Source: Eubacteriales bacterium (GTDB taxonomy: Bacteria > Bacillota > Clostridia > Peptostreptococcales > Anaerovoracaceae). Taken from it: a stretch of 16,864 nucleotides of DNA. A program made the translations under genes and the position numbers. Under the pieces are notes generated by a model. The model was not told the origin of the DNA. It did not search any database and worked only from the letters and a program-made list of their open reading frames with translations. Location of the stretch: contig JAQUXD010000001.1 in NCBI GenBank assembly GCA_028692535.1, positions 34,610-51,473 on the forward strand, read 5' to 3'. Of the stretch, positions 7,330-15,178 are shown in pieces (the stretch's first letter is position 1; every line of letters begins with the position of its first letter).

Positions 7330-8868
7330 ATGAGTGAAGAAGATAGAAGATCCCAGCAGGAGACCCTGCAGGAAGAAATCCTGCCCGAAGACGATTTGGG
7401 AGAGCAGCAACAGATCCGAAGGGAAAAGCTGGCCCGGCTGCAGGCGATGGGCCGGAATCCGTTTTTGACCGAAAAATGGGACGTGAACGCCTGGAGCGGA
7501 GATATCAAAGAGCATTTTGAAGCCATGGAAGGAAAACAGGTCTCCATGGCCGGTCGCATCATGGCCAAACGTCAGATGGGCAAAGCTTCTTTCATTGATA
7601 TTCAGGACAAGCAAGAACGGATCCAGTGCTACGTAAGGCAGGACGCTCTGGGACCCGAAGAGTATGAGATCTTTCTGACGTATGATCTCGGAGATATCGT
7701 GGGAATCACCGGCGAAGTGTTCCGGACCCGTCACGGGGAGATCTCCGTTCGGGTGGAATCCCTGTGTCTTCTGTCCAAATCCCTGACGCCGCTTCCCGAC
7801 AAATGGAAGGGTCTCAAGGATCAGGACCAGCGCTATCGGCAGCGCTACGTGGATCTCATCGTCAATCCCGATGTGCGGGACATGTTCCGCAAGCGTACCA
7901 TGATCATCCATGAGATCAAGCGGGTCCTGGAAGAGGAGTACGGGTATCTGGAAGTGGATACGCCGATTCTGACTGTCATTGCCGGCGGCGCCAATGCCCG
8001 GCCTTTTTCCACGCACCACAACACCCTGGATCTGGACATGAAGCTTCGGATCTCCAACGAGCTGTACTTAAAAAGACTGATCGTGGGCGGCTTGGACCGG
8101 GTTTATGAAATGGGCAAAATGTTCCGTAACGAAGGCATGGACCGAAACCACAATCCGGAATTCACCAGCATGGAATGCTATATGGCCTACGCGGACATGG
8201 AAGCGGTGATGGACGTGACGGAACAGGTGGTCGCCCAGGCGGCCATGGCGGCCAACGGCACGATGAAAATCACCTATCAGGGGAAAGAATTCGATCTGAC
8301 GCCGCCCTGGAAGGTCATCGACATGGGTGACGCGGTGCGGGAGATCACCGGTGTGGATTTTTCCCTCATCGAGACCGACGCGCAAGCCCGGGACGCTGCT
8401 GTCGGGGCCGGTATGGAGGCCGAAGATGTGGACGGTCTTCCCAGAGGAAAAATCCTGGCCGAGATGTTCGAGATGTTCTGCGAGGACGCGCCCGGATTTC
8501 TGGACGGACCGATCTTCGTGACCGGACATCCCATCGAGGTTTCTCCGCTCTCCAAGCGGGATCCGCGGGATCCCAGGATCACCCGCCGCTTTGAAGCCTA
8601 TATCAACGGATGGGAGATCGCCAACGCTTTTTCCGAACTCAACGACCCCATCGATCAACTGGAACGGTTCCGCGTGCAGCAGGCACAACTGGATACCGGC
8701 GAGGACGAGGAAGCGCATCCCATGGACGAAGACTTTGTCTATGCGCTGGAAGTGGGCCTTCCTCCCACCGGCGGACTGGGCATCGGCATCGACCGGGTGA
8801 TCATGCTGATCACCGATGCGCCCAGCATACGGGATATCATTCTCTTCCCCACCATGAAGCCACTGTAG
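7330..8868 (+). CDS. lysS: Lysyl-tRNA synthetase, class II
   Basis: This enzyme charges tRNA-Lys in the cytoplasm. Its 512 residues show an OB-fold anticodon-binding domain (about 68-150, starting VSMAGRIMAKRQMGKASFID) and a class II catalytic core. Motif 1 surrounds EEEYGYLEVDTPIL, motif 2 is around FRNEGMDRNHNPEFTSME (265-282) and motif 3 is GLPPTGGLGIGIDRVIM (476-492). ELYLKRLIVGGLDRVYE and GWEIANAFSELNDP are LysRS signatures. The N-terminus carries about 25 extra acidic/Gln-rich residues before the first recognisable helix (IRREKLARLQAMGRNPF). The ATG at 7330 has AAAGGA (7316-7321) eight bases upstream, which supports this start. It directly precedes asnS. Confidence 0.97.
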   Translation: MSEEDRRSQQETLQEEILPEDDLGEQQQIRREKLARLQAMGRNPFLTEKWDVNAWSGDIKEHFEAMEGKQVSMAGRIMAKRQMGKASFIDIQDKQERIQCYVRQDALGPEEYEIFLTYDLGDIVGITGEVFRTRHGEISVRVESLCLLSKSLTPLPDKWKGLKDQDQRYRQRYVDLIVNPDVRDMFRKRTMIIHEIKRVLEEEYGYLEVDTPILTVIAGGANARPFSTHHNTLDLDMKLRISNELYLKRLIVGGLDRVYEMGKMFRNEGMDRNHNPEFTSMECYMAYADMEAVMDVTEQVVAQAAMAANGTMKITYQGKEFDLTPPWKVIDMGDAVREITGVDFSLIETDAQARDAAVGAGMEAEDVDGLPRGKILAEMFEMFCEDAPGFLDGPIFVTGHPIEVSPLSKRDPRDPRITRRFEAYINGWEIANAFSELNDPIDQLERFRVQQAQLDTGEDEEAHPMDEDFVYALEVGLPPTGGLGIGIDRVIMLITDAPSIRDIILFPTMKPL

Positions 8869-8890
8869 GTCCCCTTCGGGAGGTAAGGAT

Positions 8891-10288
8891 ATGAAACACA
8901 CAGACATCAGAGCATTATACAGATCCACGGAGGAGTTCGCCGGCAGAGACGTGACCGTGGCCGGCTGGATCCGCACGAATCGGAATTCCAATAAATTCGG
9001 GTTTATCGAGCTGAACGACGGGACGTTTTTCAAGTCGGTGCAAATCGTCTACGAAGAGGAAAAACTGGGAAACTTCTCCGAAGTATCTCGCTATCCCATC
9101 GCTTCGGCGCTGGTGGTGACCGGACAGTTGGTCCTGACGCCGGATGCGAGGCAGCCTTTTGAAATCAAGGCATCCTCCGTTGTGCTGGAAGCGCCCTCCG
9201 ATGCGGATTACCCGTTGCAGAAAAAGCGCCACAGTCTTGAATTTCTCCGGGAACAAGGGCATTTGCGCCCCCGTACCAACATGTTCAGCGCAGTGTTTCG
9301 CGTGCGCTCCATCGCAGCTTATGCCGTTCATAAGTTTTTCCAGGAGCGGAATTTTATCTATGCGCATCCGCCCATCATCACCGGCAGCGATGCCGAGGGG
9401 GCGGGCGAGATGTTTCAGGTTACGACTCTGGATCTGAAGGATGTGCCCCATAAGCCCGACGGCACTGTGGATTTCGAGCAGGATTTCTTCGGAAAATCCG
9501 CGAATTTGACAGTAAGCGGTCAACTGGAAGCGGAAATTTTTGCTCTGGCCTTTAAGAATACCTATACTTTCGGACCTACGTTCCGCGCAGAGAATTCCAA
9601 TACCGCGCGCCATGCATCGGAATTCTGGATGATCGAGCCGGAGATCGCTTTTGCGGATCTGGGCGACAACATGCGCCTCATCGAGGATATGGTCAAATAC
9701 ATCATTTCCTATACGCTGGAACACGCGCCCGAAGAGATGGCCTTCTTTGATGCGTTTGTCCAAAAGGGTCTGCTGGACCGGCTCCACCACATCGTACATT
9801 CAGAATTCGGCCACGTTACATATACAGAGGCTGTGGCGCTTCTGCAGCGCTCCGGCAAGGAATTCCAATTTCCCGTAGACCGGTGGGGCATCGATCTTCA
9901 GTCGGAGCACGAGCGCTATTTGACGGAAGAAGTGTTCCAAAAGCCTGTGTTCGTCACCGACTACCCCAAGGAAATCAAGGCGTTTTACATGCGGTTGAAC
10001 GAAGACGGAAAGACCGTGGCAGCCTGCGATCTGCTGGTGCCGGGGATCGGAGAGATCGTGGGGGGGAGCCAGCGCGAAGAGCGCCACGATGTGCTGCTCG
10101 AAAAAATTCTGGCCAACGGTCTGGAACAAAAGGATTACTGGTGGTATCTTGAGCTTCGCAAATATGGCGGCGTCAAGCACTCCGGTTTTGGACTGGGCTT
10201 TGAACGTCTGATCATGTACCTGACGGGCATGTCCAACATCCGGGATGTGATCCCGTTCCCCCGGACGCCCAGAACGGCTGAATTTTAA
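8891..10288 (+). CDS. asnS: Asparaginyl-tRNA synthetase, class II
   Basis: AsnRS charges tRNA-Asn directly. The 465-residue protein has an OB-fold anticodon-binding domain (about 21-105, VTVAGWIRTNRNSNKFGFIELNDG) and a class II core. Motif 2 contains FRAENSNTARHASEFWMIEPE (231-251); the HASEF-W form separates AsnRS from AspRS. Motif 3 is GFGLGFERLIMYLTGMSNIRD, and the C-terminus is the usual VIPFPRTP. The start ATG follows GGGAGG (8878-8883) by seven bases. Its presence shows the organism can make Asn-tRNA without the amidotransferase route, although both can coexist. It is the last gene before a new promoter; no intrinsic terminator is visible after it. Confidence 0.97.
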   Translation: MKHTDIRALYRSTEEFAGRDVTVAGWIRTNRNSNKFGFIELNDGTFFKSVQIVYEEEKLGNFSEVSRYPIASALVVTGQLVLTPDARQPFEIKASSVVLEAPSDADYPLQKKRHSLEFLREQGHLRPRTNMFSAVFRVRSIAAYAVHKFFQERNFIYAHPPIITGSDAEGAGEMFQVTTLDLKDVPHKPDGTVDFEQDFFGKSANLTVSGQLEAEIFALAFKNTYTFGPTFRAENSNTARHASEFWMIEPEIAFADLGDNMRLIEDMVKYIISYTLEHAPEEMAFFDAFVQKGLLDRLHHIVHSEFGHVTYTEAVALLQRSGKEFQFPVDRWGIDLQSEHERYLTEEVFQKPVFVTDYPKEIKAFYMRLNEDGKTVAACDLLVPGIGEIVGGSQREERHDVLLEKILANGLEQKDYWWYLELRKYGGVKHSGFGLGFERLIMYLTGMSNIRDVIPFPRTPRTAEF

Positions 10289-10290
10289 CC

Positions 10291-10320
10291 TTTACCCGAT
10301 CGGGAGCCTTGTGATATACT
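10291..10320 (+). promoter_or_regulatory. Probable sigma-A promoter for the EF-G-like gene
   Basis: TTTACC (10291-10296, 4 of 6 consensus) and TATACT (10315-10320, 5 of 6) are 18 bases apart, immediately after the asnS stop. Predicted start is near 10327, giving a leader of about 35 bases that contains AGGAGG (10345-10350). A perfect palindrome CCCGATCGGG (10295-10304) overlaps the -35 element. Confidence 0.55.
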
Positions 10321-10361
10321 TTATCTGTTGCCATAAAAAAAAGTAGGAGGACGCGTAGAAT

Positions 10362-12299
10362 ATGAAAGGCTATACAAGTGAAAGCATCAGAAACATTGCG
10401 CTTGTAGGACATGGCGGATGCGGGAAGACCACATTTCTCGAAGCTGCACTTCTTGCAACCGGAGTCATCAATCGACTTGGGAGAGTTGAGGACGGAAACA
10501 CCGTAGCCGACTTTGATAAGATGGAGATCGAAAAAGGATATTCCATCAGTGCATCGATCGTGCCGGTAGAGTACAACAAGGTTAAGATCAATTTCATCGA
10601 TACGCCGGGTTTTTTCGATTTCGTCGGTGAGGTGAACTCGGCCATGAGAGCCGTTGAAGCAGCCGCGATTTTTGTAGATGCCTCCTCCGGTTTGCAGGTT
10701 GGGACCGAAAAGGCATGGAACTCCTGTGAACAATTCAGCATGCCTCGATTTTTTATCATCAGCAAGACGGATAAGGAAAACGTAGACGTCGACGCCACCA
10801 TCGCTGCGATCCAGGAGAAGTTCGGCACATCAGCCGTCTCCCTGGCCGATCGGGACGCCCTGAACGAAGCCATTGCGGAGACCGACGAAGAACTGATGGA
10901 AAAGTTTTTCGACGGCCAGGCGTATACGGACGAAGAATTCAATAAAGGTCTCCTGGCCGGTATCGCATCGGGCAGCATCGCGCCCATCATGGTGTGCAGC
11001 TCGATCAAAGGCGAGGGGATCAAGGATATCTTGGATTCGATCATCAGATTTGCGCCCAAGCCCACGGATCACCCGCTTTATCCCGCAAAGAACGACAGCG
11101 ACGAAGCTTTGGAAGTCTCCTGCGGAGACGGCCATCCTTCGGCCTTTGTATTCAAGACCATCGCAGATCCTTTCCTCGGAAAAATTTCCCTGGCCAAGGT
11201 CATTACCGGCAAACTGACGCCGGGTCAGGAAATCTATAACGGCAAAGCCGAAAAAGCGGAAAAGCTGGGTGCGATGTTCTTCCTGCGCGGGAAGAACCAA
11301 GGAGACTGCCCGGAGGTATCTTTCGGAGATATCGTGGCGATTGCCAAGCTTCAGTATACCCAGACCGGCGACACGCTCAGCGAAAAATCCAATGTGATGG
11401 AATACCCGGCTGTCGAATTCCCCCAACCTACGCACTATATCGCCGTAGAGCCCAAGTCCAAGGGCGATGACGAAAAAGTAGGGACCGGGTTAAAAAAACT
11501 GATGGAAGAAGATCCTTCCTTCGTCATCGAGCGGAACGCAGAGACTCACCAACTGCTCATCGGCGGCCAGGGAGACATACAGATGAACATCATCATGGCC
11601 AAACTAAAAGAAAAGTTTGGTGTGGATGTGATCACCGTGCCGCAAAAAGTGGCCTATCGGGAAACGATTAAAGGCACCTCCGATGTGCAGGGGAAACATA
11701 AAAAGCAGTCCGGCGGCGCAGGGCAGTACGGCGACGTCTGGATCCGGTTCGGTCCTTCTGCGGAAGAGTTTGAATTTGCCGAAGAGTTGTTCGGCGGCTC
11801 CGTGCCGAAAAACTACGTGCCTGCTGTGGAAAAAGGATTGCGGGAATCTCTGGACAAAGGGCCTCTCGCAGGTTGTAAAGTCGTGAACATCAAGGCGGTT
11901 CTCCACGACGGATCCTATCACGATGTGGACTCCAACGAAATGTCCTTCAAGATCGCCGCTTCCCTTGCCTTTAAGAAAGGGATCGTGGAGGCAAAACCCT
12001 GTCTACTGGAGCCGATCATGCACATGGAGATCCTGGTGCCGGACGAATACACCGGCGACGTGATGGGTGATATGAACAAGCGCCGTGGAAAGATCCTGGG
12101 GATGGAACCCCAGCGCGGAGGCCTTCAAAAGTTGATGGCAGAAGCTCCTCAAGTCGAGGTATTCGACTATTCCATTTCCCTGCGCTCCATGACTCAGGCG
12201 AGAGGCAGTTTTACCATGAACTTCGAACGCTACGAGGAAGTACCGGGCAACTTGGCTGAAAAGATCATTGCCGCCCATAAGGCGGAAGCTGAAGAATAA
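10362..12299 (+). CDS. Elongation factor G-like translational GTPase (EF-G paralogue)
   Basis: This 645-residue protein has EF-G domain order: GTPase domain, beta-barrel domain II (about 260-345), domain III, an EF-G domain IV (GAGQYGDVWIRF... then PAVEKGLRESLDKGPLAGCKV) and a C-terminal domain V (EPIMHMEILVPDEYTGDVMGDMNKRRGKI). G1 is GHGGCGKT (16-23), G3 is DTPG (80-83), and G4 reads SKTD (134-137) where canonical EF-G has NKMD. It is about 50 residues shorter than canonical EF-G (about 690-700). The switch I region (EKGYSISAS) lacks the usual RGITI. It is not in a str operon, so I read it as the EF-G-like paralogue widespread in Clostridia rather than the main fusA product. Its role, in translocation, recycling or ribosome rescue, is not shown. 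It has its own promoter, a strong AGGAGG and its own terminator. Confidence 0.9.
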   Translation: MKGYTSESIRNIALVGHGGCGKTTFLEAALLATGVINRLGRVEDGNTVADFDKMEIEKGYSISASIVPVEYNKVKINFIDTPGFFDFVGEVNSAMRAVEAAAIFVDASSGLQVGTEKAWNSCEQFSMPRFFIISKTDKENVDVDATIAAIQEKFGTSAVSLADRDALNEAIAETDEELMEKFFDGQAYTDEEFNKGLLAGIASGSIAPIMVCSSIKGEGIKDILDSIIRFAPKPTDHPLYPAKNDSDEALEVSCGDGHPSAFVFKTIADPFLGKISLAKVITGKLTPGQEIYNGKAEKAEKLGAMFFLRGKNQGDCPEVSFGDIVAIAKLQYTQTGDTLSEKSNVMEYPAVEFPQPTHYIAVEPKSKGDDEKVGTGLKKLMEEDPSFVIERNAETHQLLIGGQGDIQMNIIMAKLKEKFGVDVITVPQKVAYRETIKGTSDVQGKHKKQSGGAGQYGDVWIRFGPSAEEFEFAEELFGGSVPKNYVPAVEKGLRESLDKGPLAGCKVVNIKAVLHDGSYHDVDSNEMSFKIAASLAFKKGIVEAKPCLLEPIMHMEILVPDEYTGDVMGDMNKRRGKILGMEPQRGGLQKLMAEAPQVEVFDYSISLRSMTQARGSFTMNFERYEEVPGNLAEKIIAAHKAEAEE

Positions 12300-12316
12300 G
12301 AAAAGCAAACACTGCA

Positions 12317-12347
12317 GGAGCGCCTCTTCGGAAGCGCTCCTTTTCTT
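12317..12347 (+). terminator. Rho-independent terminator after the EF-G-like gene
   Basis: GGAGCGC (12317-12323) pairs with GCGCTCC (12334-12340). After a C-A mismatch the stem continues with T25-A32 and C26-G31 around a TTCG loop, the very stable C(UUCG)G tetraloop. The stem is followed by TTTTCTT (12341-12347). It lies 17 bases after the stop codon. Confidence 0.93.
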
Positions 12348-12367
12348 CCTCTCCGGAAAGGGAGAGG
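12348..12367. other. Second perfect hairpin directly after the terminator
   Basis: CCTCTCC (12348-12354) and GGAGAGG (12361-12367) form a perfect 7-base-pair stem with a GGAAAG loop. No T-run follows, so it does not look like a terminator on the + strand. It may protect the 3' end of read-through transcripts or be incidental. Confidence 0.35.
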
Positions 12368-12412
12368 CATAGAAAATGCGGGTGTCTACTGTTCATTTTC
12401 GTCGAGATAGGC

Positions 12413-12418
12413 TATAAT
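12413..12418 (+). promoter_or_regulatory. Consensus -10 box upstream of citC
   Basis: TATAAT is a perfect -10 hexamer, 35 bases before the citC start and downstream of a terminator, where a new promoter is expected. The best 17-spaced -35 candidate (TGTTCA, 12390-12395) is poor, and no TGn extended -10 is present. The promoter may be weak or activator-dependent. Confidence 0.55.
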
Positions 12419-12453
12419 CGTAGCTGAAATGTGGGAGAAGGAAAGGAAAGCAT

Positions 12454-13449
12454 ATGCATATTGAGACCGGCGCTCCTTTCAAAGGGAGCAAGCTGGAACA
12501 ATTAAAAGCATTTCTCGGCAGGGCGGGCCTGGAATACGAAGAGGGTGTTCATTTTTCTGTGTGTCTGTACGAGCATGGAGAAATACTGGCCACAGGTTCT
12601 TTGGACGGCAATGTTTTTAAATGTATCGCAGTTCGTGAAGATCGCCAGGGTGAAGATTTGGCGGCCAAGGTCCTCACGGAACTGCGCAGAGAGGCCATCT
12701 GTCGGGGACAGACACACTTGTTTCTATTCACCAAACCGGGCAACATTCGGCTCTTTGCCGATTTTGGGTTTTATGCGATCGCCTCCACGCCGGAAGCGCT
12801 GTTGATGGAGAATCGGAAGAACGGCGCCCGGGACTATGCACGGTCATTGGCCGAAGAATGCCACGGTGTGATCGGAGCTGCCGTTGTCAACTGCAATCCG
12901 TTTACTCTGGGACACCGATACTTGATCGAAACGGCTTCGGCCCGCTGCGATCTGTTGCATTTGTTCGTGCTTACCGAGGATCGCAGCCGATTCTCCGCAA
13001 AGGATCGTATGGAACTGGTGCGAGCCGGAACGGCGGACATTGTAAATGTTCGTGTCCATGAAACCGGTCCTTACATGATTTCCAGCGTCACATTCCCCAC
13101 TTACTTCATTAAGGATAAGACCCGGTCTCAGGACATTGCCTGCCGGCTGGATCTGGAGATCTTTGCGCGGATTTTTGCTCAGGAAATGGGGATCACCGTT
13201 CGTTTCGTAGGAACGGAGCCCAACTGCCGGGTCACTTCGGCCTACAACCGGCAGATGCTTGCGTACCTGCCGCCTTTGGGAATCCGGGTGGAAGAGATCC
13301 GGCGCAAAGAAATCGGCGGTGTGCCCATCAGCGCCAGCCGCGTGCGCGCGCTGATCGATCAGGGCGAGATCGAAAAAACGGCGGAGCTCGTGCCGCCCAC
13401 AACCTATCAGTATATTCATACACGCTTTGCAAAGGAGAAGGTAGAATGA
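12454..13449 (+). CDS. citC: [Citrate (pro-3S)-lyase] ligase CitC
   Basis: CitC acetylates the phosphoribosyl-dephospho-CoA prosthetic group of the citrate lyase acyl carrier subunit (CitD), using acetate and ATP, and so activates citrate lyase. The 331-residue protein has the two-part family layout. The N-terminal GNAT-like region is about 15-120, including FLFTKPGNIRLFADFGFYAIA. The C-terminal nucleotidyltransferase domain has the HxGH-type motif NPFTLGHRYLIE (148-159), the CitC-typical FPTYFIKDKTRSQDIACRLD and the closing ISASRVRALI signature. The start ATG follows AAAGGA (12442-12447) by six bases. The rest of the citrate lyase set (citD, citE, citF, citX, citG) is not nearby, which is odd. 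Either those genes lie elsewhere or this copy serves another acyl carrier. It overlaps the next gene by ATGA. Confidence 0.9.
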   Translation: MHIETGAPFKGSKLEQLKAFLGRAGLEYEEGVHFSVCLYEHGEILATGSLDGNVFKCIAVREDRQGEDLAAKVLTELRREAICRGQTHLFLFTKPGNIRLFADFGFYAIASTPEALLMENRKNGARDYARSLAEECHGVIGAAVVNCNPFTLGHRYLIETASARCDLLHLFVLTEDRSRFSAKDRMELVRAGTADIVNVRVHETGPYMISSVTFPTYFIKDKTRSQDIACRLDLEIFARIFAQEMGITVRFVGTEPNCRVTSAYNRQMLAYLPPLGIRVEEIRRKEIGGVPISASRVRALIDQGEIEKTAELVPPTTYQYIHTRFAKEKVE

Positions 13450-14243
13450 AGTATTATATCATTGACGCGTTTTCGGACAAAATGTTCGGCGGAAACCAGG
13501 CCGGTGTATGCGTACTGGACCACCCCATTTCAGCGGATCTGATGCAGAACATCGCTATTGAAAACAGATTTTCGGAAACCGCATTTTTAATAAAGCGCGA
13601 TGGGTACTACGATCTGCGCTGGTTTACCCCCGGCGGAGAGATCGACTTCTGCGGACATGCCACAATGGGGTCGGCCTACGTGATCAAACAGTTTCTGGAA
13701 CCGGAGATTCGGGAGATCCATTTCCGGGCGCTCTGCGGCGAATTGACAGTGGTCTGCGAAAACGATCTCCTCAACATGAACGCACCCCGATGGGTCCCCG
13801 AAGAGATCTCTGTACCGGAAGGTCTGCAGGAAGCCCTGGGCGCAAAAATTTTGTATTGCGGAAAGACTCGGGACACTCTGATTTTGCTGGACAGCGCGGA
13901 TACTGTTCGGGCGCTTCAGCCCGATATTTCGGCTCTGGCCAAGCTCACGGATGTGAAATGTGCCATCGTTACGGCGCCGGGAGCGGACAGCGATTTTGTG
14001 TGTAGAGTTTTTGCTCCGGCCTTCGGCGTGGACGAAGATCCGGTTACGGGCTCGGCCCACAGCACGCTGATTCCTTACTGGGCGGAAAAGCTTGGAAAAA
14101 CCGATCTGGTCTCTCATCAGGTGTCCCAGCGAGGCGGCGTTCTTGCCTGTCGGGATCTGCCGGCGGACGGCCGTGTGGAAATGGCCGGCAAGGCGGTCTG
14201 CTACCTGATCGGGGAACTGCAGATAGACACGAGAGAGGAATAG
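13446..14243 (+). CDS. PhzF-family isomerase/epimerase-like protein
   Basis: The protein has 265 residues, about the normal family length (260-300), in the diaminopimelate-epimerase-like double-domain fold. Visible: the N-terminal strand YYIIDAFSDKMFGGNQAGV, the catalytic glutamate Glu44 in FSETAFL, FTPGGEIDFCGHAT (60-73), and the second-domain motif VDEDPVTGSAHS that closes the active site. PhzF itself isomerises a phenazine precursor, but most family members in Clostridia have no assigned substrate and no phenazine genes are here. The ATG at 13446 overlaps the citC stop (ATGA) and has AAAGGAG (13431-13437) eight bases upstream. The 26-codon gene at 14247 starts three bases after its stop. 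The family call is firm, the substrate is unknown. Confidence 0.92.
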   Translation: MKYYIIDAFSDKMFGGNQAGVCVLDHPISADLMQNIAIENRFSETAFLIKRDGYYDLRWFTPGGEIDFCGHATMGSAYVIKQFLEPEIREIHFRALCGELTVVCENDLLNMNAPRWVPEEISVPEGLQEALGAKILYCGKTRDTLILLDSADTVRALQPDISALAKLTDVKCAIVTAPGADSDFVCRVFAPAFGVDEDPVTGSAHSTLIPYWAEKLGKTDLVSHQVSQRGGVLACRDLPADGRVEMAGKAVCYLIGELQIDTREE

Positions 14244-14246
14244 AGT

Positions 14247-14327
14247 ATGGACTGGGGAATTTTGTTGCCGATCCTGCTGGGCATCGCTATCGGTGTCACC
14301 ATTGTACAACTGAAGAATCGAGATTGA
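14247..14327 (+). CDS. 26-residue single-pass membrane microprotein (hypothetical)
   Basis: An ATG at 14247 opens 26 codons ending at TGA 14325-14327. The peptide begins MDWGILLPILLGIAIGV and ends VQLKNRD: one hydrophobic helix (about 5-20) with an acidic N-terminus and a basic C-terminus, which predicts N-out/C-in. Gly12 and Gly16 form a GxxxG helix-packing motif. GAGG (14235-14238, within GAGAGGAA) sits eight bases upstream. The ATG is three bases after the phzF stop, and the next gene starts one base after this stop (TGATATG). The next gene has no good ribosome site of its own, so it may depend on termination here. I know no family for it. Position and composition suggest a small partner or regulator of the downstream membrane protein. 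A chance ORF remains possible. Confidence 0.62.
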   Translation: MDWGILLPILLGIAIGVTIVQLKNRD

Positions 14328-14328
14328 T

Positions 14329-15168
14329 ATGGATGGAAGTCTGATCAGCGCACCGCTGGCTATATCTTCGGTCAGCCTGTCGGCGATGTGGGTGACATTT
14401 ATTATTACCGCGATCCTGCCGTTGGCCGGGTGGTTGTTTTTAGCGCGCCGCTGGAAAGGCGCGGGGACTGCGGTTGCAGCCGGCGCTCTGGGTTTCTATC
14501 TGACTCAGATGGTGATTCGGATCCCTCTGCTTTCCGTTCCTGCTGTTGCGGAAGGCCTGGGCGGTTTGTACGGGCAGAGTCCCATGGTCTATTTTCTGTT
14601 CATGGCTTTTACTGCCGGACTCTTTGAGACCACCGGGCGACTGTTCGTTTTTCGATCGCTTCTCTACAAGCGACTCAGCTATCGAACCGGTCTTGCGGCG
14701 GGATTCGGTCATGGCGCCGTAGAAGCATTGATTCTGGTGGGGGTGACATACGGAGCCAACCTGTATCTGTCCTACAGCATCAACGGGGGCGCCCCTCTTC
14801 CGGAGGATCCGGCGCTGGCCGCGGGTGTGGCGCAGCTGGCTGCGACCCCGGCGGCATTGTTTTTGGCTGCTGCCGTGGAGCGGATCTGTACGGTCTGTTT
14901 CCATATAGCGGCATCTCTTCTGCTGTGTTATATGATCAGCATCGGAAAGACGCTGCAGGGATTCTCACTCTGTCTGGCGGCACACACAGCCCTGGATTTT
15001 ATCGTGCCTCAGATTCAGGTTCGAACAGGATCCTATGTGCTGACAGAAAGCGTAATGGTGGGCGTCGCAGCGTTGTCTGTCGGGCTGATCGTTCATTTGC
15101 AAAAGAAATTCGAAGTGCGGGACATCCCTCCGGATTCTGCCGGAGAGGCCGCAAAAGAGGGATATTGA
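14329..15168 (+). CDS. YhfC-family polytopic membrane protein (putative intramembrane metalloprotease)
   Basis: This 279-residue protein has about seven hydrophobic segments and matches the YhfC family (PF10086, formerly DUF2324) in pattern. Conserved polar residues sit inside membrane helices: Glu100 in LFETTGR, His128 and Glu132 in GFGHGAVEA, Glu184 and His192 in VERICTVCFH, and His219 and Asp223 in HTALDF. Such a set of buried His/Glu/Asp pairs is the reason the family is suspected to be a metal-dependent membrane protease distantly like the CPBP/CAAX group; activity is unproven. The C-terminus is a short charged cytoplasmic tail. The start ATG is one base after the stop of the 26-residue gene and lacks a clear Shine-Dalgarno, so translation is likely coupled. 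Confidence 0.83.
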   Translation: MDGSLISAPLAISSVSLSAMWVTFIITAILPLAGWLFLARRWKGAGTAVAAGALGFYLTQMVIRIPLLSVPAVAEGLGGLYGQSPMVYFLFMAFTAGLFETTGRLFVFRSLLYKRLSYRTGLAAGFGHGAVEALILVGVTYGANLYLSYSINGGAPLPEDPALAAGVAQLAATPAALFLAAAVERICTVCFHIAASLLLCYMISIGKTLQGFSLCLAAHTALDFIVPQIQVRTGSYVLTESVMVGVAALSVGLIVHLQKKFEVRDIPPDSAGEAAKEGY

Positions 15169-15178
15169 TTTGGGGAGA

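Noticed and set aside
10289..10330. A terminator after asnS based on CCCGATCGGG
   Set aside because: The palindrome leaves no loop and no T-run follows; it fits better as part of the following promoter region.
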